Shown here piece by piece: positions 1 to 8,693 of a DNA stretch of 64,000 nucleotides. Origin of the DNA: Aquimarina sp. TRL1. Lineage in GTDB: Bacteria; Bacteroidota; Bacteroidia; Flavobacteriales; Flavobacteriaceae. The DNA is taken from contig NZ_CP053590.1 of assembly GCF_013365535.1 (NCBI RefSeq), forward strand, positions 3,276,501 through 3,340,500, read 5' to 3'. Numbering within the stretch: position 1 is the first letter of the stretch; every line of letters begins with the position of its first letter. The notes beneath the pieces are model-generated. The model did no database searches, had not been told where the DNA came from, and was given only the letters and a program-made list of their open reading frames with translations. The translations under genes were made by a program, and so were the position numbers.

Positions 1-727
1 CTCTTAATTCAGATTCATTGATATGGATTTTAAATTCCAGGTAGTTTAGAGTATCTACTGTAGCAAGTGTCTCATAGAGTTTTAATCGATTGGAAAAATA
101 CCCTATTCTGTAGGTTGTTCCATTGACGATTTCGAGTTTGGACTTTACAGGTCTGGGAACCCCGATATAATTAAAAAAACCTTTTTGATATTCACTGTCT
201 TTAATTTCGGGAACTTCTATCAGATAAGACCAAACAGTTTGACGATCAGCTTCGATGAGTATTTTAGATGTTACAGTGTAGGTTGTCAGGGTATTAGGGA
301 TAAAAGATTCCAGGGGACTAAGCAGAAAGGGCAATGCGACAATAGCGTATAGTTTTTTAGAATATCTTTTTTTGATAAGAGGAGCCAGTGCAGTACCGAC
401 AATTCCGGCAGTTATTAAAAAAGGAAGAGCGATGATTAGAATACAAAGCCAGTCTTCAAAACCGCTGGATAATGTAAAGATGAAAAAAAGTAACACACTC
501 AAAAATGGAAAAACGAATTGTTTCCATTTTGATGTTAGAATTTCTTTTTTAGCAAATAGCATCGGAATGATGGAAATAACGAGGGGAAGTACCCAAAGAA
601 AAGAAAGAGAATAGCTATTGTAGTAGTCATGAATAGCCGTATTGTGATTTCCTGAGCCTGAGATTCCTCTGACGAGCAAACCGTATAAGCCCCCCAGGAT
701 GATTCCGATGTATTGTTTGTATTTCAC
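1..727 (-). CDS. Membrane protein with C-terminal SRPBCC-like domain (partial)
   Basis: The gene runs off the left edge, so its C-terminus is missing. The minus strand is open from a GTG at 727 (MKYKQYIGIILGG...). About four hydrophobic segments lie in the first 140 residues. A soluble part follows with the pattern ILIEADRQTVWSYLIEVPEI, which looks like the start of a SRPBCC/polyketide-cyclase-like fold (ADRQTVWSYL is the usual helix). I chose the GTG because no ATG precedes the first membrane helix. Function is unknown. It lies on the same strand as the cassette-like genes to its right but looks like ordinary chromosomal coding sequence. Confidence 0.7.
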   Translation of the reverse strand, partial: MKYKQYIGIILGGLYGLLVRGISGSGNHNTAIHDYYNSYSLSFLWVLPLVISIIPMLFAKKEILTSKWKQFVFPFLSVLLFFIFTLSSGFEDWLCILIIALPFLITAGIVGTALAPLIKKRYSKKLYAIVALPFLLSPLESFIPNTLTTYTVTSKILIEADRQTVWSYLIEVPEIKDSEYQKGFFNYIGVPRPVKSKLEIVNGTTYRIGYFSNRLKLYETLATVDTLNYLEFKIHINESELR

Positions 728-921
728 TTGTTTTTTCTGATAAATGCTAAGGGGTTTTGTTGCACAAAATCAGCCATGATTTTCTGCCGTAGCCGAAAGA
801 TAGTGAATTGCAATAAATTCCGTTAAGGAGTTCAACTGCAATGAGCCATACACGATGTGATATACGTTCGGCTTTCGTTCTTATTCCACTTGTTTTTTAC
901 TAGTAATCCGCTGGAATCGAT

Positions 922-1404
922 TTAGTTTATGGTTGGCTGTTTTATTTGGATATAAGAAAACCCCTTGTCGTTTTTTCCTAGTACACTAACCTTTATACGA
1001 TCTGTATCTATTCTTTTGTATTGAATTTTTTTGGGAAAATCGTGATTGATATTTTCAAAGGATAGGTATTCATTGTTGTCAGGATTTAAAATAAACTCAA
1101 TCGTTTTTCCGTCATTTTGATTGAGGACTGTCGCTCCATATACTAAGTGATCCCCAACATTTTTAATCGTTAATGTTTCAGAGATGATTTTTTTATGTTT
1201 CACAAGTTTATATGAATACCCAACAAGTCCGCCTTTTGGGTGCTTTTCCCAAAATTCGTACTGTTCTTTCCCTTCCTTTTTCCACGTTCCGACGAAAAAG
1301 TCCAATTTAGATGTTTTGTTTTCGTTACAGGATGCCAAAAGGAATAGCAGACAAATGGCAGATAGTATTTTTATGTTTGATGATTTGTAAATTCCAATTT
1401 TCAT
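922..1404 (-). CDS. Lipoprotein, DUF6265-like
   Basis: The 160-residue product has a lipoprotein signal with lipobox LLASC at residues 22-26, so it is probably anchored to a membrane on the periplasmic side. The mature part begins DFFVGTWKKEGKEQYEFWE and continues with a beta-rich pattern (GGLVGYSY, NHDFPKKIQY) that resembles the DUF6265 / lipocalin-like group found widely in Bacteroidota. No catalytic motif is visible. It is the leftmost complete gene of the co-oriented accessory region. The flanking spacer (1405-1668) has attC-like arms but no clear copy of the family A or B repeats. Confidence 0.65.
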   Translation of the reverse strand: MKIGIYKSSNIKILSAICLLFLLASCNENKTSKLDFFVGTWKKEGKEQYEFWEKHPKGGLVGYSYKLVKHKKIISETLTIKNVGDHLVYGATVLNQNDGKTIEFILNPDNNEYLSFENINHDFPKKIQYKRIDTDRIKVSVLGKNDKGFSYIQIKQPTIN

Positions 1405-1668
1405 AAGTGTTTTAATTATTGTTGCAAGTTACCTTTATTACTATGTTTTAAACTTGTTTTATGCCTAGAAATATATCGTATTTTTAGTTGGTGCACAGGG
1501 GGTAATGTGTACGTTGGAGTTAGACAAATATACCTGAATCTATCGATTTTTCTGCGCATTTTTATTCCCCAGTAAGACGGATAAAAAAATGAGTGCAGTA
1601 CAGAGGAGAAATACCTTTTGATCTGGTACTAAACTATTCTGGTTTTGTATAAACTGTTGTAAGACCAT

Positions 1669-2112
1669 TTAGTTTTTTAGAATAATCCCTTCCATTATTT
1701 CGGGATTATTTTTTTTGAATTCTTCAATTTCGTCATGCAATATTTTTTTTAATTCACGGCCTTTAATTATGATTTGATCTTCTAAGGAATAGTTTATTTT
1801 GTATGTCATAGTGTCAAATGAAGTGAGTGCTAAAAGTACTCCGTCGAAAGGGATGTCATCCGGCATAACCATTTCAGTTTCTAAGATTTTTTTCTGACTA
1901 GTGTATATTGGAAAAAAGGGGGTTCCGTTAGTATCTTTAAACATGTGTAAATGATGATGATAATCATTATTGCTTTTTCCTATAGAGCGCATCATATATA
2001 TTTTTGAACCAAAAATATTCTTTATCTCATCCTCATTAACTTTTTTAAGGTTACTGCTTCCGCAATTAGATAAAAAGAGTACTGACACTATGAGGATAAT
2101 ATATTTTTTCAT
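1669..2112 (-). CDS. Small lipoprotein, possibly SseB-like
   Basis: I start at the second ATG (2112), which begins MKKYIILIVSVLFLSNC, a good lipoprotein signal with lipobox LSNC. The longer frame from 2127 only adds five residues upstream of it. The mature protein of about 130 residues contains PFFPIYTSQKKILETE and a C-terminal GRELKKILHDEIEEFKK, which faintly recall the SseB N-terminal fold, but this is a weak impression. No function can be assigned. It is a single-gene unit in the cassette-like array. Confidence 0.6.
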   Translation of the reverse strand: MKKYIILIVSVLFLSNCGSSNLKKVNEDEIKNIFGSKIYMMRSIGKSNNDYHHHLHMFKDTNGTPFFPIYTSQKKILETEMVMPDDIPFDGVLLALTSFDTMTYKINYSLEDQIIIKGRELKKILHDEIEEFKKNNPEIMEGIILKN

Positions 2113-2195
2113 AATTATTAAGTTCAAGAAACGGGACGTTTCACTGTTTATTAAATGTCTGATTGGTTATATATCTTATTAGTTGTAGTTATTTC

Positions 2196-2657
2196 TTATT
2201 CATCTTCGTATTCCTCATACTCATTGTATACCTCCAGCCAGAATTCATTATTCAAGTCAAATTTCTCTTAGATTTTATCTTGGACATTTTTATCACTCAG
2301 TTCTATTTTTTTCAGGATTTCGAGTTGGTTGCCAAATTCTGAAATGGTTTTAGATACTTTTATCGGATGCCAACTTCCTGCTCCATGCCAGGCAAAATAA
2401 ACTGGGAAATTTTCGTTTTTTTCGTTCATATCAATGAAAAAAGGATCATTTGAATATCCGGAACATATCACATACCAGCTTTCGCGAAAATCTCCCGCAT
2501 TTTCTCCGGTTATTTTTTCTCCCGTATTTCCGTGAATTTTATACCCTATCTGAAAGTCATTTAAGGTATCTGGCTCAGGGTAGAAATGTGGTAAGCAAAA
2601 ATTCTCCAGCGCAATTTTCTTTGCGATAAACTCTTTTATCTCATCAGGTATTTCCAT
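2196..2657 (-). pseudogene. SUKH (SMI1/KNR4) family protein with in-frame nonsense codon
   Basis: Residues 1-129 (2657 to 2271) read as a SUKH/SMI1-KNR4 immunity-type domain: SWYVICSGYSNDPFFIDM, then FPVYFAWHGAGSWHPIKV, the usual SUKH strand pattern. Translation stops at a TAA at 2268-2270. The same frame stays open for another 23 codons (EKFDLNNEFWLEVYNEYEEY...) to a TAA at 2196. The extension has the acidic, aromatic composition expected of a SUKH C-terminus, so the first stop looks like a recent point mutation. SUKH proteins often neutralise polymorphic toxins. No toxin gene is seen nearby. The shortened protein might still fold. Confidence 0.65.
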
Positions 2658-2766
2658 TTTTCACGATTTCGTTCTTAGTTGTGGTCAGTTTCTTATTTCA
2701 TCCATCCTTCTACGATGTAATTCCTTTCAGTTATTTTATAATCCTTTTCCCATTTGAAGATTTAAA

Positions 2767-3397
2767 CTAAAATTCAATTCTAGCTCCATATTTATCACCC
2801 CAAGAACCTTCATAAACTGTAAATTCTCCAGGATATAATTTGAAATCAAGATTTTCTACTTTAACTCGTGACCTAACTTTCATTCTTTTTGCTAAAAAAG
2901 ATGATCTTTAGAAGTCATTTCAAAAGTTTTTATATAAAAGTACCCTATTTCAGTTGGTCTGTAATTTGTGAAATAGCTATAAATACCGGGTTGAAATGAT
3001 GAAGCCACAACCAAATTAAATTCTCCAAATTCTTTTTCAGTTGGTTGTGTTTCTATAGACTCATAAATTTCAATTTCTTAAGGAATTACTCTATTCATTC
3101 TATAATCATCTGGTGGTGAAAAGGTAAAAATAATTGATGCAAAAACAAATAGAAATCCTGAAATCAATATCTGAGGAATCAAGAAGTACCATTTCTTGAT
3201 AAATATTTGAATGATTGCAGAAATTATATTACTTACAATATTGACAAAAAACAGTATTAAAGAAATACCAATTATTGAATCACTTTTAAAACTTCTCCAA
3301 GTAGAAATATGATAAATGGAATCAAATATGACACAACTGGAATCCACCAAACTTCAAAATATTCAAATATGATAGTTTTGACTTTCTCTAAAATCAT
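2767..3397 (-). pseudogene. Decayed membrane-protein gene with three lesions
   Basis: Three reading frames join into one protein of about 205 residues. It starts MILEKVKTIIFEYFEVWWIP at 3397 and has membrane helices. The frame shifts near 3280-3300 into the piece SDSIIGISLILFFVNIVSN. It then hits an in-frame TAA at 3078-3080 followed directly by EIEIYESIETQPTEKEFGEF, and shifts again near 2892-2898 (after TSKDHLF) into KRMKVRSRVKVENLDFKLYP, ending at a TAG at 2767. The C-terminal part looks like a beta-sandwich (GEFTVYEGSWGDKYGARIEF). Two frameshifts plus one stop make it a clear pseudogene. The family was not recognised. Confidence 0.75.
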
Positions 3398-3483
3398 TTT
3401 GATTCTATAATCTTTTTTAAAAATTGGCTATAACATTTTTGTATAAGATTAGTTAAGTTGTTTAAGCAATTAATTTAGCAGAA

Positions 3484-3525
3484 CCACACAAATAGAAAAT
3501 CCTTTTGGGTTTTCTATTTGTGTGG
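3484..3525. repeat. Perfect 16-bp stem hairpin in cassette spacer
   Basis: CCACACAAATAGAAAA at 3484-3499 is perfectly complementary to 3510-3525, with a 10-nt loop. It lies between the 619-residue lipoprotein gene (stop at 3602) and the decayed membrane gene. No T-run follows the stem on the minus strand, so it is less likely to be a simple terminator than the central hairpin of an attC-like spacer. That spacer includes a GTTATAGCC core (minus strand) near 3425-3433. Confidence 0.55.
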
Positions 3526-3601
3526 ATTAGTAATTAATTTTATTTGGTATTGGTAACCGTTATTTTTGTCGTATTATATTTAATAATTTCAATCCATTAG
3601 A

Positions 3602-5461
3602 TCAAAATCTTGTAAAATAAGGATATTCCCAAACTGGCAAGATATGAGGACTAACGAAAGACTTAAAAACTCTTTCTCTTGAATTTGAGCTAAAATAAAA
3701 TGGATTAGAATTTATGAATACATTTTGAAGATAATCTTGGTATGAACTGAATGAAGAATAGTTTTCAGCGATTGCCTGAACTGGCGTAAAATCAGCGTTA
3801 TTAAATACTTCATGAATATCTCCTTCAAACAAACCTGATGGTATTTTAGGTATTACAATTTTATCAACGGTACCGTCAAAAATAAACTCTAACATAATAC
3901 TTGGATTGTCAATAGAAATATGGACACCAGCTTTTGTTTCGTTTTCTATCCGAATTCTACCAACTTCATAGTTAGGGATTCCTTGAAAGTTTAATTGATT
4001 TCCTGCTAATGAAAAATCTATAGATAAATTAGGAACATTTATTGATTGAGGAGGCAAACCAAGCCCTTCCATATAGTAATTATTGGCTTTTAAAGAATAA
4101 AAATAATCGCTAAAGATATCTGGGAAATTGTATTTGTACTCTAGAGAAGTTACATAGCGCATATCGGATTCATAGAGGTCATGACCACTGAAAACATTCA
4201 TTAATTCGGTGTTTTCAAAACCATAGATACGTAAAAATTGACTATTAACGGGGGAATTAAAATGAATTGAATTGGTAATTACATTATTGTTACTAAAATC
4301 AGAAGGTTGTAATGCAGAAACATTTTCTAGATGATCAATAAAAGCCCATTTATAATCATTTGCTACTGATTGGTAATTATACGCTTTAATTAGTGTTTTT
4401 GAAGATCCTAAATTATTCGTATAAGAGGTTGTTATCGTACCACTTAAAGTATCATTGATATTGACCATTGAATATCCTTGTCCTGAAGCTCTTATATTTC
4501 CTGATAAATTAAGATTGCTTGTACTTAATTCTATAAATGCATGAGAATTTGTTAGCGGTCTAGGTTCTAAAGTAATCTCGTTTCCAATTCTATTTTTTGA
4601 TAAATTATTGTAACAAAATACATTATAAATACTATTGTCAAATACTTCAAAAAAAGTTAACATGTATTCTGTGTCAGGGGTAATAGTAGTATTACAAAAT
4701 TCTAAAGTTTCTGGTTGATTATTATATACTTTACTGTCAATGTAGTTTCCTTCAGCATCAGAGAGCATAATAAGCAGTTTTTCTTCGGAAGCTCTAGTAA
4801 ACTTGTTGGGCAAATTAATTTTAATAAGAGGCTTTCCTATTAAGATATTAATTGAATCAGATGACAGATTTCCAACCTCGTCTTCCATTAAAAATTTTAG
4901 TTTAGTTTGCCCTTCTGGATATAAATCTGAATCTATTTCAAATGTATGGTTAGAATTTTCTTGAACTTCAGAAACAAGTATGTCATTAACTAAAAACTGT
5001 ACATTTTTGACATTTGTGACGGCATCTTCGATTGTAGGATTTAGTGTTATTTTATTACAAATAACCTGATCAGGGATAATTCCCAGATTAGAAATGACTG
5101 GACCATTATTATCAATTCTAAATTTTACTGATTTATTTACTGAATTTTGATTTGGTTGAAAAACTTCTACATTAAATAGGTGTTCTCCATCAGAGTATTG
5201 CGACCCATTAAGATTGTATTCATATGGGGGTAGATATATGATTTTTTCTATATCACTATCTATCGAAATAATAATTGAATCTATTGTAGTCTCATTTGCA
5301 ATTGTAATTGAAATGTTTTTCTGATGTAAAACATCAAGAGTATCAAAATTTAAAACAATGTTTGAAGACGCTAAAACAGGCTCATTAATTGGAGTGTCTT
5401 TACTACATGATACTACCAGAATTAATGCCAACAATAATTCAATAAAAGGATTTTTTCTCAT
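3602..5461 (-). CDS. Large lipoprotein with Ig-like segments, unknown function
   Basis: The 619-residue product opens MRKNPFIELLLALILVVSCS, a lipoprotein signal with lipobox VVSC. Residues 35-210 look like one or two Ig-like beta-sandwich units (VKFRIDNNGPVISNLGIIP; LKFLMEDEVGNLSSDSINI), the arrangement often found in Bacteroidota surface lipoproteins. The remaining 400 residues have no motif I recognise. It is much longer than its neighbours and intact. Base composition is as AT-rich as the rest of the array. Surface exposure is an inference from the lipoprotein signal and the Ig-like repeats. Confidence 0.6.
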   Translation of the reverse strand: MRKNPFIELLLALILVVSCSKDTPINEPVLASSNIVLNFDTLDVLHQKNISITIANETTIDSIIISIDSDIEKIIYLPPYEYNLNGSQYSDGEHLFNVEVFQPNQNSVNKSVKFRIDNNGPVISNLGIIPDQVICNKITLNPTIEDAVTNVKNVQFLVNDILVSEVQENSNHTFEIDSDLYPEGQTKLKFLMEDEVGNLSSDSINILIGKPLIKINLPNKFTRASEEKLLIMLSDAEGNYIDSKVYNNQPETLEFCNTTITPDTEYMLTFFEVFDNSIYNVFCYNNLSKNRIGNEITLEPRPLTNSHAFIELSTSNLNLSGNIRASGQGYSMVNINDTLSGTITTSYTNNLGSSKTLIKAYNYQSVANDYKWAFIDHLENVSALQPSDFSNNNVITNSIHFNSPVNSQFLRIYGFENTELMNVFSGHDLYESDMRYVTSLEYKYNFPDIFSDYFYSLKANNYYMEGLGLPPQSINVPNLSIDFSLAGNQLNFQGIPNYEVGRIRIENETKAGVHISIDNPSIMLEFIFDGTVDKIVIPKIPSGLFEGDIHEVFNNADFTPVQAIAENYSSFSSYQDYLQNVFINSNPFYFSSNSRERVFKSFVSPHILPVWEYPYFTRF

Positions 5462-5479
5462 TTCATCTTTTTTAATGAT

Positions 5480-5650
5480 TGCTATAGGTTACTATATGTG
5501 GCATAGTAAAATAAAATGTTACCCTACTTTTTGATTTTTTTGCATAGTGATTGCAGACTTTAACTTTAGCAAGAATTACGTCTTATCAAAATATAAGAAC
5601 TATTCGATTAATCAATTAGCGGTTATGATTGCAAATATGGAGTTATAACT
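5480..5650. repeat. Spacer repeat family A, diverged copy A1
   Basis: This is a diverged copy of the roughly 170-bp palindromic spacer. It shares the order of blocks with the better copies: an ATATGTGGCATAGTA arm, AAAATGTTACC, a T-rich GATTTTTTTGCATAGTGATTG block, then AATATAAGAACTATTCGATTAATC and a right arm with GGTTATGATTGCAAATATGG. It separates the 619-residue lipoprotein from a gene remnant. Both attC-like cores are poorly conserved here. Confidence 0.55.
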
Positions 5651-5657
5651 AGTTAGA

Positions 5658-5880
5658 TTATTTGATTTTAGGCAGTAAGAATTTTTCTAATCCAAGTTTT
5701 AAGATTAATTCACTTTTAGTTGATTTTAAAATTTTGAGCTCCTGTGGTCCGCCTTCTATACCAGAAATCGTTATCAAGTTAGAGTTTGAGTCAAAATTCT
5801 AAGTTCCGTTTATTTTTCACCCATCATAGAAGTATCGAATTTTTCGTCCGATTTAAAGTTAAGTTTTCATTTTCCAATTA
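5658..5880 (-). pseudogene. Remnant of a lipocalin-like small lipoprotein
   Basis: Reading the minus strand gives GK*KLNFKSDEKFDTSMMGEK, a frameshift in an A-run, then NGT*NFDSNSNLITISGIEG and ELKILKSTKSELILKLG, ending at a TAA at 5658. Both internal stops fall where lipocalin-like Bacteroidota proteins have Trp (GKWK, GTWNFD), so TGG to TGA and TGG to TAG changes explain them. The N-terminal half and the signal peptide are absent. It is a clear C-terminal fragment of a dead cassette gene. Confidence 0.6.
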
Positions 5881-5939
5881 CTTCAGCCTATCAGGTGTGC
5901 TAAACCAGCTTTACCAACCTCTCTGTTAAGTATTTTTAT

Positions 5940-5975
5940 AAAAACCCAGTTAGCAAACAATTACGTTGGGTTTTT
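5940..5975. terminator. Bidirectional hairpin terminator
   Basis: AAAAACCCA at 5940-5948 pairs with TGGGTTTTT at 5967-5975 around an 18-nt loop. A T-run on both strands would let it work either way. It lies between the lipocalin-like remnant (minus strand) and the plus-strand CPBP protease gene. Confidence 0.6.
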
Positions 5976-6047
5976 GATCATTTAGGTTAATAGCTATACA
6001 TATGAATGTTAATAATATTACTTTTCTATTTGTTTATTTAATTACTT

Positions 6048-6114
6048 ATAACAGAGCCTGTTTATACCGTACCGTTGTATAGACGATATGGATGTTATGT
6101 ATATTGTTAGCCGC
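6048..6114. repeat. attC-like imperfect palindrome
   Basis: The segment runs from a TTATAAC box near 6046-6052 to a GTTAGCC box near 6107-6113, with complementary inner arms (TATACCG.. / ..TATGTATA). Length (about 70 bp) and box arrangement resemble an integron attC site. It lies directly upstream of the only plus-strand gene in the array. This is visual pairing only; no covariance model was run. Confidence 0.4.
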
Positions 6115-6188
6115 CGTTTTTTATTTTTTCTAAAAATTCGGCATTGTAACGAAACATATTTTAGTTCGTCTTCCGTAAAAACTAAATT

Positions 6189-6944
6189 ATGAATTATCCA
6201 TTAATTAGACCTAAATTCTACTTCTCTTTATTCAAGGATATTGTTAGTTTTATAAAAACTCCTCATAATAAACCCGATCTTAAAAAATCGTCTAAGCAAA
6301 AAGTCTATGAAACCATTGGTCTTTTTATCCTGAAATTGGTATTTCTAATTCCTGTTATTTTGTTTTTTGCTTTTGTTTATGATCCTAAAAACATACAAAG
6401 TGTTAATATGGCTGATCGGTTTTCTCCACTTGCTCTTTTATTGGTTGGAGGATTCATCTTACCACTTATTGAAGAAATCGCTTTCAGGCTTTCTTTAATT
6501 TTTAAACCCCTTTATCTCTCTTTGTCATCCAGCGCATTGTTGTATTATTTTCTTACCAAAGCTATTTTTCATACCAAAATAAGTATGGTGGACGAAAGTT
6601 TTGCTTTGAGAATTTCTTTGGCTCTTTCCTTTGGGGGACTTCTTTTTTTTATTCTTAATATTAAAAAGGTAAACGAATATGTAGCTAATTTTTGGACTGC
6701 TAAGTTTCGAATCATTTATTATTGTTCTTGCCTTATCTTCGCCTGGGTACACCTGTCTAAGTATGAGCTTATTTGGGTGAATATCCTTTTGCTTCCTATC
6801 ATTACTTTACCTCAATTATGCAGCGCCATTATTTATGGGTATACCAGAGTCTCATTTGGTTTAAGATATCCATTACTCTTACATATTACTATGAATACCA
6901 TTGCGATAACCCTGTCTTTTTTATCCGCTTCAGATTTAATTTGA
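6189..6944 (+). CDS. CPBP/CAAX-type intramembrane metalloprotease
   Basis: This 251-residue multi-pass membrane protein has the three motifs of the CPBP (Rce1-like, ABI) family: EEIAFR at residues 95-100 (EExxxR), FAWVHL near 183 (FxxxH), and HITMN near 232 (HxxxN). Members cut substrates inside the membrane, and some protect against peptide bacteriocins. It is the only complete plus-strand gene in the first 21 kb, so it faces against its neighbours. An attC-like palindrome lies upstream and a mini-element fragment lies downstream. The ATG at 6189 gives a short cytoplasmic N-terminus. Substrate unknown. Confidence 0.8.
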   Translation: MNYPLIRPKFYFSLFKDIVSFIKTPHNKPDLKKSSKQKVYETIGLFILKLVFLIPVILFFAFVYDPKNIQSVNMADRFSPLALLLVGGFILPLIEEIAFRLSLIFKPLYLSLSSSALLYYFLTKAIFHTKISMVDESFALRISLALSFGGLLFFILNIKKVNEYVANFWTAKFRIIYYCSCLIFAWVHLSKYELIWVNILLLPIITLPQLCSAIIYGYTRVSFGLRYPLLLHITMNTIAITLSFLSASDLI

Positions 6945-6960
6945 TCTTTAGTTAGGGGAG

Positions 6961-7070
6961 CCTTATATTATTTTCTGAATAAACAGAACTGATTGATTTT
7001 TAAAGATAAAATATTTGTGGTTTTATTCAGGGGGGCTTACTATCAAAAAAGATAGTTGTGCAACGATTAC
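6961..7070. mobile_element. Left-truncated copy of the 142-bp mini-element
   Basis: From CCTTATATTATTTTCTGAAT to AGTTGTGCAAC this matches the right three quarters of the mini-element at 8823-8964. It keeps the inner inverted repeat CTGAATAAA / TTTATTCAG and the right terminal repeat, but the left end (TGTTGCACGACTCC) is missing and replaced by GTTAGGGGAGCC. Confidence 0.6.
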
Positions 7071-7079
7071 TGTTGTTGT

Positions 7080-7937
7080 TTATCGTTTTTTTATTTCATA
7101 TTCAAATTTCAGAACTCTCAAGTTCCATAAAGTTAAAGTTTGTATAGCAGTAATTCTATTATTTGCACTACTTACTACTAGCTTGTCTTTAAATGATTTA
7201 ATGAACTTAGTCCATAGTTGTCCTTTTGAGTCTTTTAGTAAAAAGTAAAATCCGCTATCTCCAATTTTTTGTCCCCCTGAATCCAAAATGAGTTCCCCGT
7301 TTTTTCCAATTTTAGGCGTTAAAATAACGGTTGCATTTCCATGTGGCAAAGGAAAAATTGCTTTGATACATGTCTTTCCTGATGGAATAATACAGGTTTC
7401 ATAAACCCCTGAATAAACTACTTGACCTGACGATTTAAATGCCCGAAACCAAATTGTTCTTTTAACTTCATTTGTTTTAGAATCGAGCAGTTGAATTATT
7501 TCACTTGTCAATCCTGAAGCATCCTCTATGTTTTGAATCGGAACATTTAGTTGTTCTATTCTTTTACTGAAAATTAACCTTACTAAAAAACCAAAAACCT
7601 TGAAGAAAGGATTCCATTTTGATTTTAAATGAAGATCATAATTAGAGGTGTTTTCATAGAAGTCAATTACATCTCGAGATAAAGCGTTTATTTCATTTGA
7701 AGATAGATTTAATTGGTCGATTGATTCAATTAACCCCTTGTTTGTTTTTTGGTTATCAATAACCAAATGTTCTTTTCTCGCTAATTGCTTGATGAATTTC
7801 TGACCAATACCATTTGTGTCTCCGAATGGTCCCAAAAGCCACTCATTATTTGTTTTATCAATTTTCTTCCCAAAAAGAATTACCCACTGTTGAGTACCCC
7901 AATCTTGTATGCTTTGTTTTTTTCGTGCTATTCCCAT
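7080..7937 (-). CDS. Conserved protein of unknown function paired with CrtA-like gene
   Basis: The product is 285 residues. I do not recognise the family. Residues 1-130 include a basic, helical part (FGDTNGIGQKFIKQLARKE). The C-terminal half is beta-rich with GVYETCIIPSGKTCIKAIFP, LPHGNATVILTPKIG and SGFYFLLKDSKGQLW, the last resembling a conserved beta-strand module. There is no signal peptide, so it is probably cytoplasmic. It starts 15 bp after the stop of the CrtA-like gene, so the two are likely co-transcribed and may share a function. Confidence 0.6.
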   Translation of the reverse strand: MGIARKKQSIQDWGTQQWVILFGKKIDKTNNEWLLGPFGDTNGIGQKFIKQLARKEHLVIDNQKTNKGLIESIDQLNLSSNEINALSRDVIDFYENTSNYDLHLKSKWNPFFKVFGFLVRLIFSKRIEQLNVPIQNIEDASGLTSEIIQLLDSKTNEVKRTIWFRAFKSSGQVVYSGVYETCIIPSGKTCIKAIFPLPHGNATVILTPKIGKNGELILDSGGQKIGDSGFYFLLKDSKGQLWTKFIKSFKDKLVVSSANNRITAIQTLTLWNLRVLKFEYEIKKR

Positions 7938-7951
7938 TTTTATTTCAATCC

Positions 7952-8653
7952 TTAAATGTTAGGAATAAAGCCTGATTGCCCTTTCCACTCACCAAACTCG
8001 GCTAACGGTTTAAATCTTAATGTAGTGAATTCAAAATGAAAATCCTTTCTTTCTCTTTCTTTCATTGCTGCGGAATGTCTTTTTGGTTTTTCAACCATAC
8101 TATGACCATGAACCATATCGGTCATTTCTTTTTCAGATTTCCATATTGAAAAGGTCGATACTGTATTCGGAAACTTTACTGATGCCAATGAAAGGGTAGT
8201 TCCAGGGTGGTCTCTTACCAGTTTTTCTACAGGTCTTCCCCAATTGATAAATCTAGGTACAGCAAAAGGTTTCATTCTTGCAATTGTTACAGCAACTACA
8301 GGAGAGGTTGGACTTTCTAGCCTGTCTTTATAGTTGGGGATTTTGAATCCGCTGAATTTCCCCCATCTTCTGATAAAAGACAAACGCACATGCCAACCTT
8401 TAGCTAAAACTCTTCCAAAACTGTCTTGCTCTAAATAGTTTTCAAGTTTAATTTCATTTTCCCATTGCATAAAAACAGCTATCTGCCTTATTAAAACCCT
8501 AGAGGAAGAAAAGATTGGAGACCCTAATGTCATTGCAGTCATGTATTCAGAGTGAATCAGTCCCTTCGTCTTTTGGGAAATTGGATTCGAGAATATTCTT
8601 TTTACTGCAACAAAAAGGGGGAGTTCTACTAAATGATAAGAAAATATGCTCAC
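7952..8653 (-). CDS. Spheroidene monooxygenase (CrtA)-like protein
   Basis: The 233-residue product starts at a GTG (8653). The pattern of conserved residues follows CrtA-like proteins: LGSPIFSS, a first ABM-like half (AVFMQWENE, GWHVRLSFIRRWGKFSGF), a second half beginning VAVTIARMKPFAVPRFINW, then TFSIWKSEKEMTDMV and a C-terminal RFKPL. CrtA oxidises the carotenoid spheroidene. Outside phototrophs the relatives have unknown substrates, and no carotenoid gene is nearby, so this is probably a CrtA-family monooxygenase of other specificity. It forms a two-gene unit with the next gene on the minus strand. Confidence 0.65.
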   Translation of the reverse strand: MSIFSYHLVELPLFVAVKRIFSNPISQKTKGLIHSEYMTAMTLGSPIFSSSRVLIRQIAVFMQWENEIKLENYLEQDSFGRVLAKGWHVRLSFIRRWGKFSGFKIPNYKDRLESPTSPVVAVTIARMKPFAVPRFINWGRPVEKLVRDHPGTTLSLASVKFPNTVSTFSIWKSEKEMTDMVHGHSMVEKPKRHSAAMKERERKDFHFEFTTLRFKPLAEFGEWKGQSGFIPNI

Positions 8654-8693
8654 TGCTATATTGATTGAATTTATAGTTCTATACGGTTCTTCT

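Noticed and set aside
725..900. Short direct repeat CACTTGTTTTTT at 725 and 887, about 162 bp apart, as a possible insertion footprint
   Set aside because: Only 12 bp and T-rich, so chance is likely; the DNA between shows no element ends beyond a TGTTGCACAA similarity.
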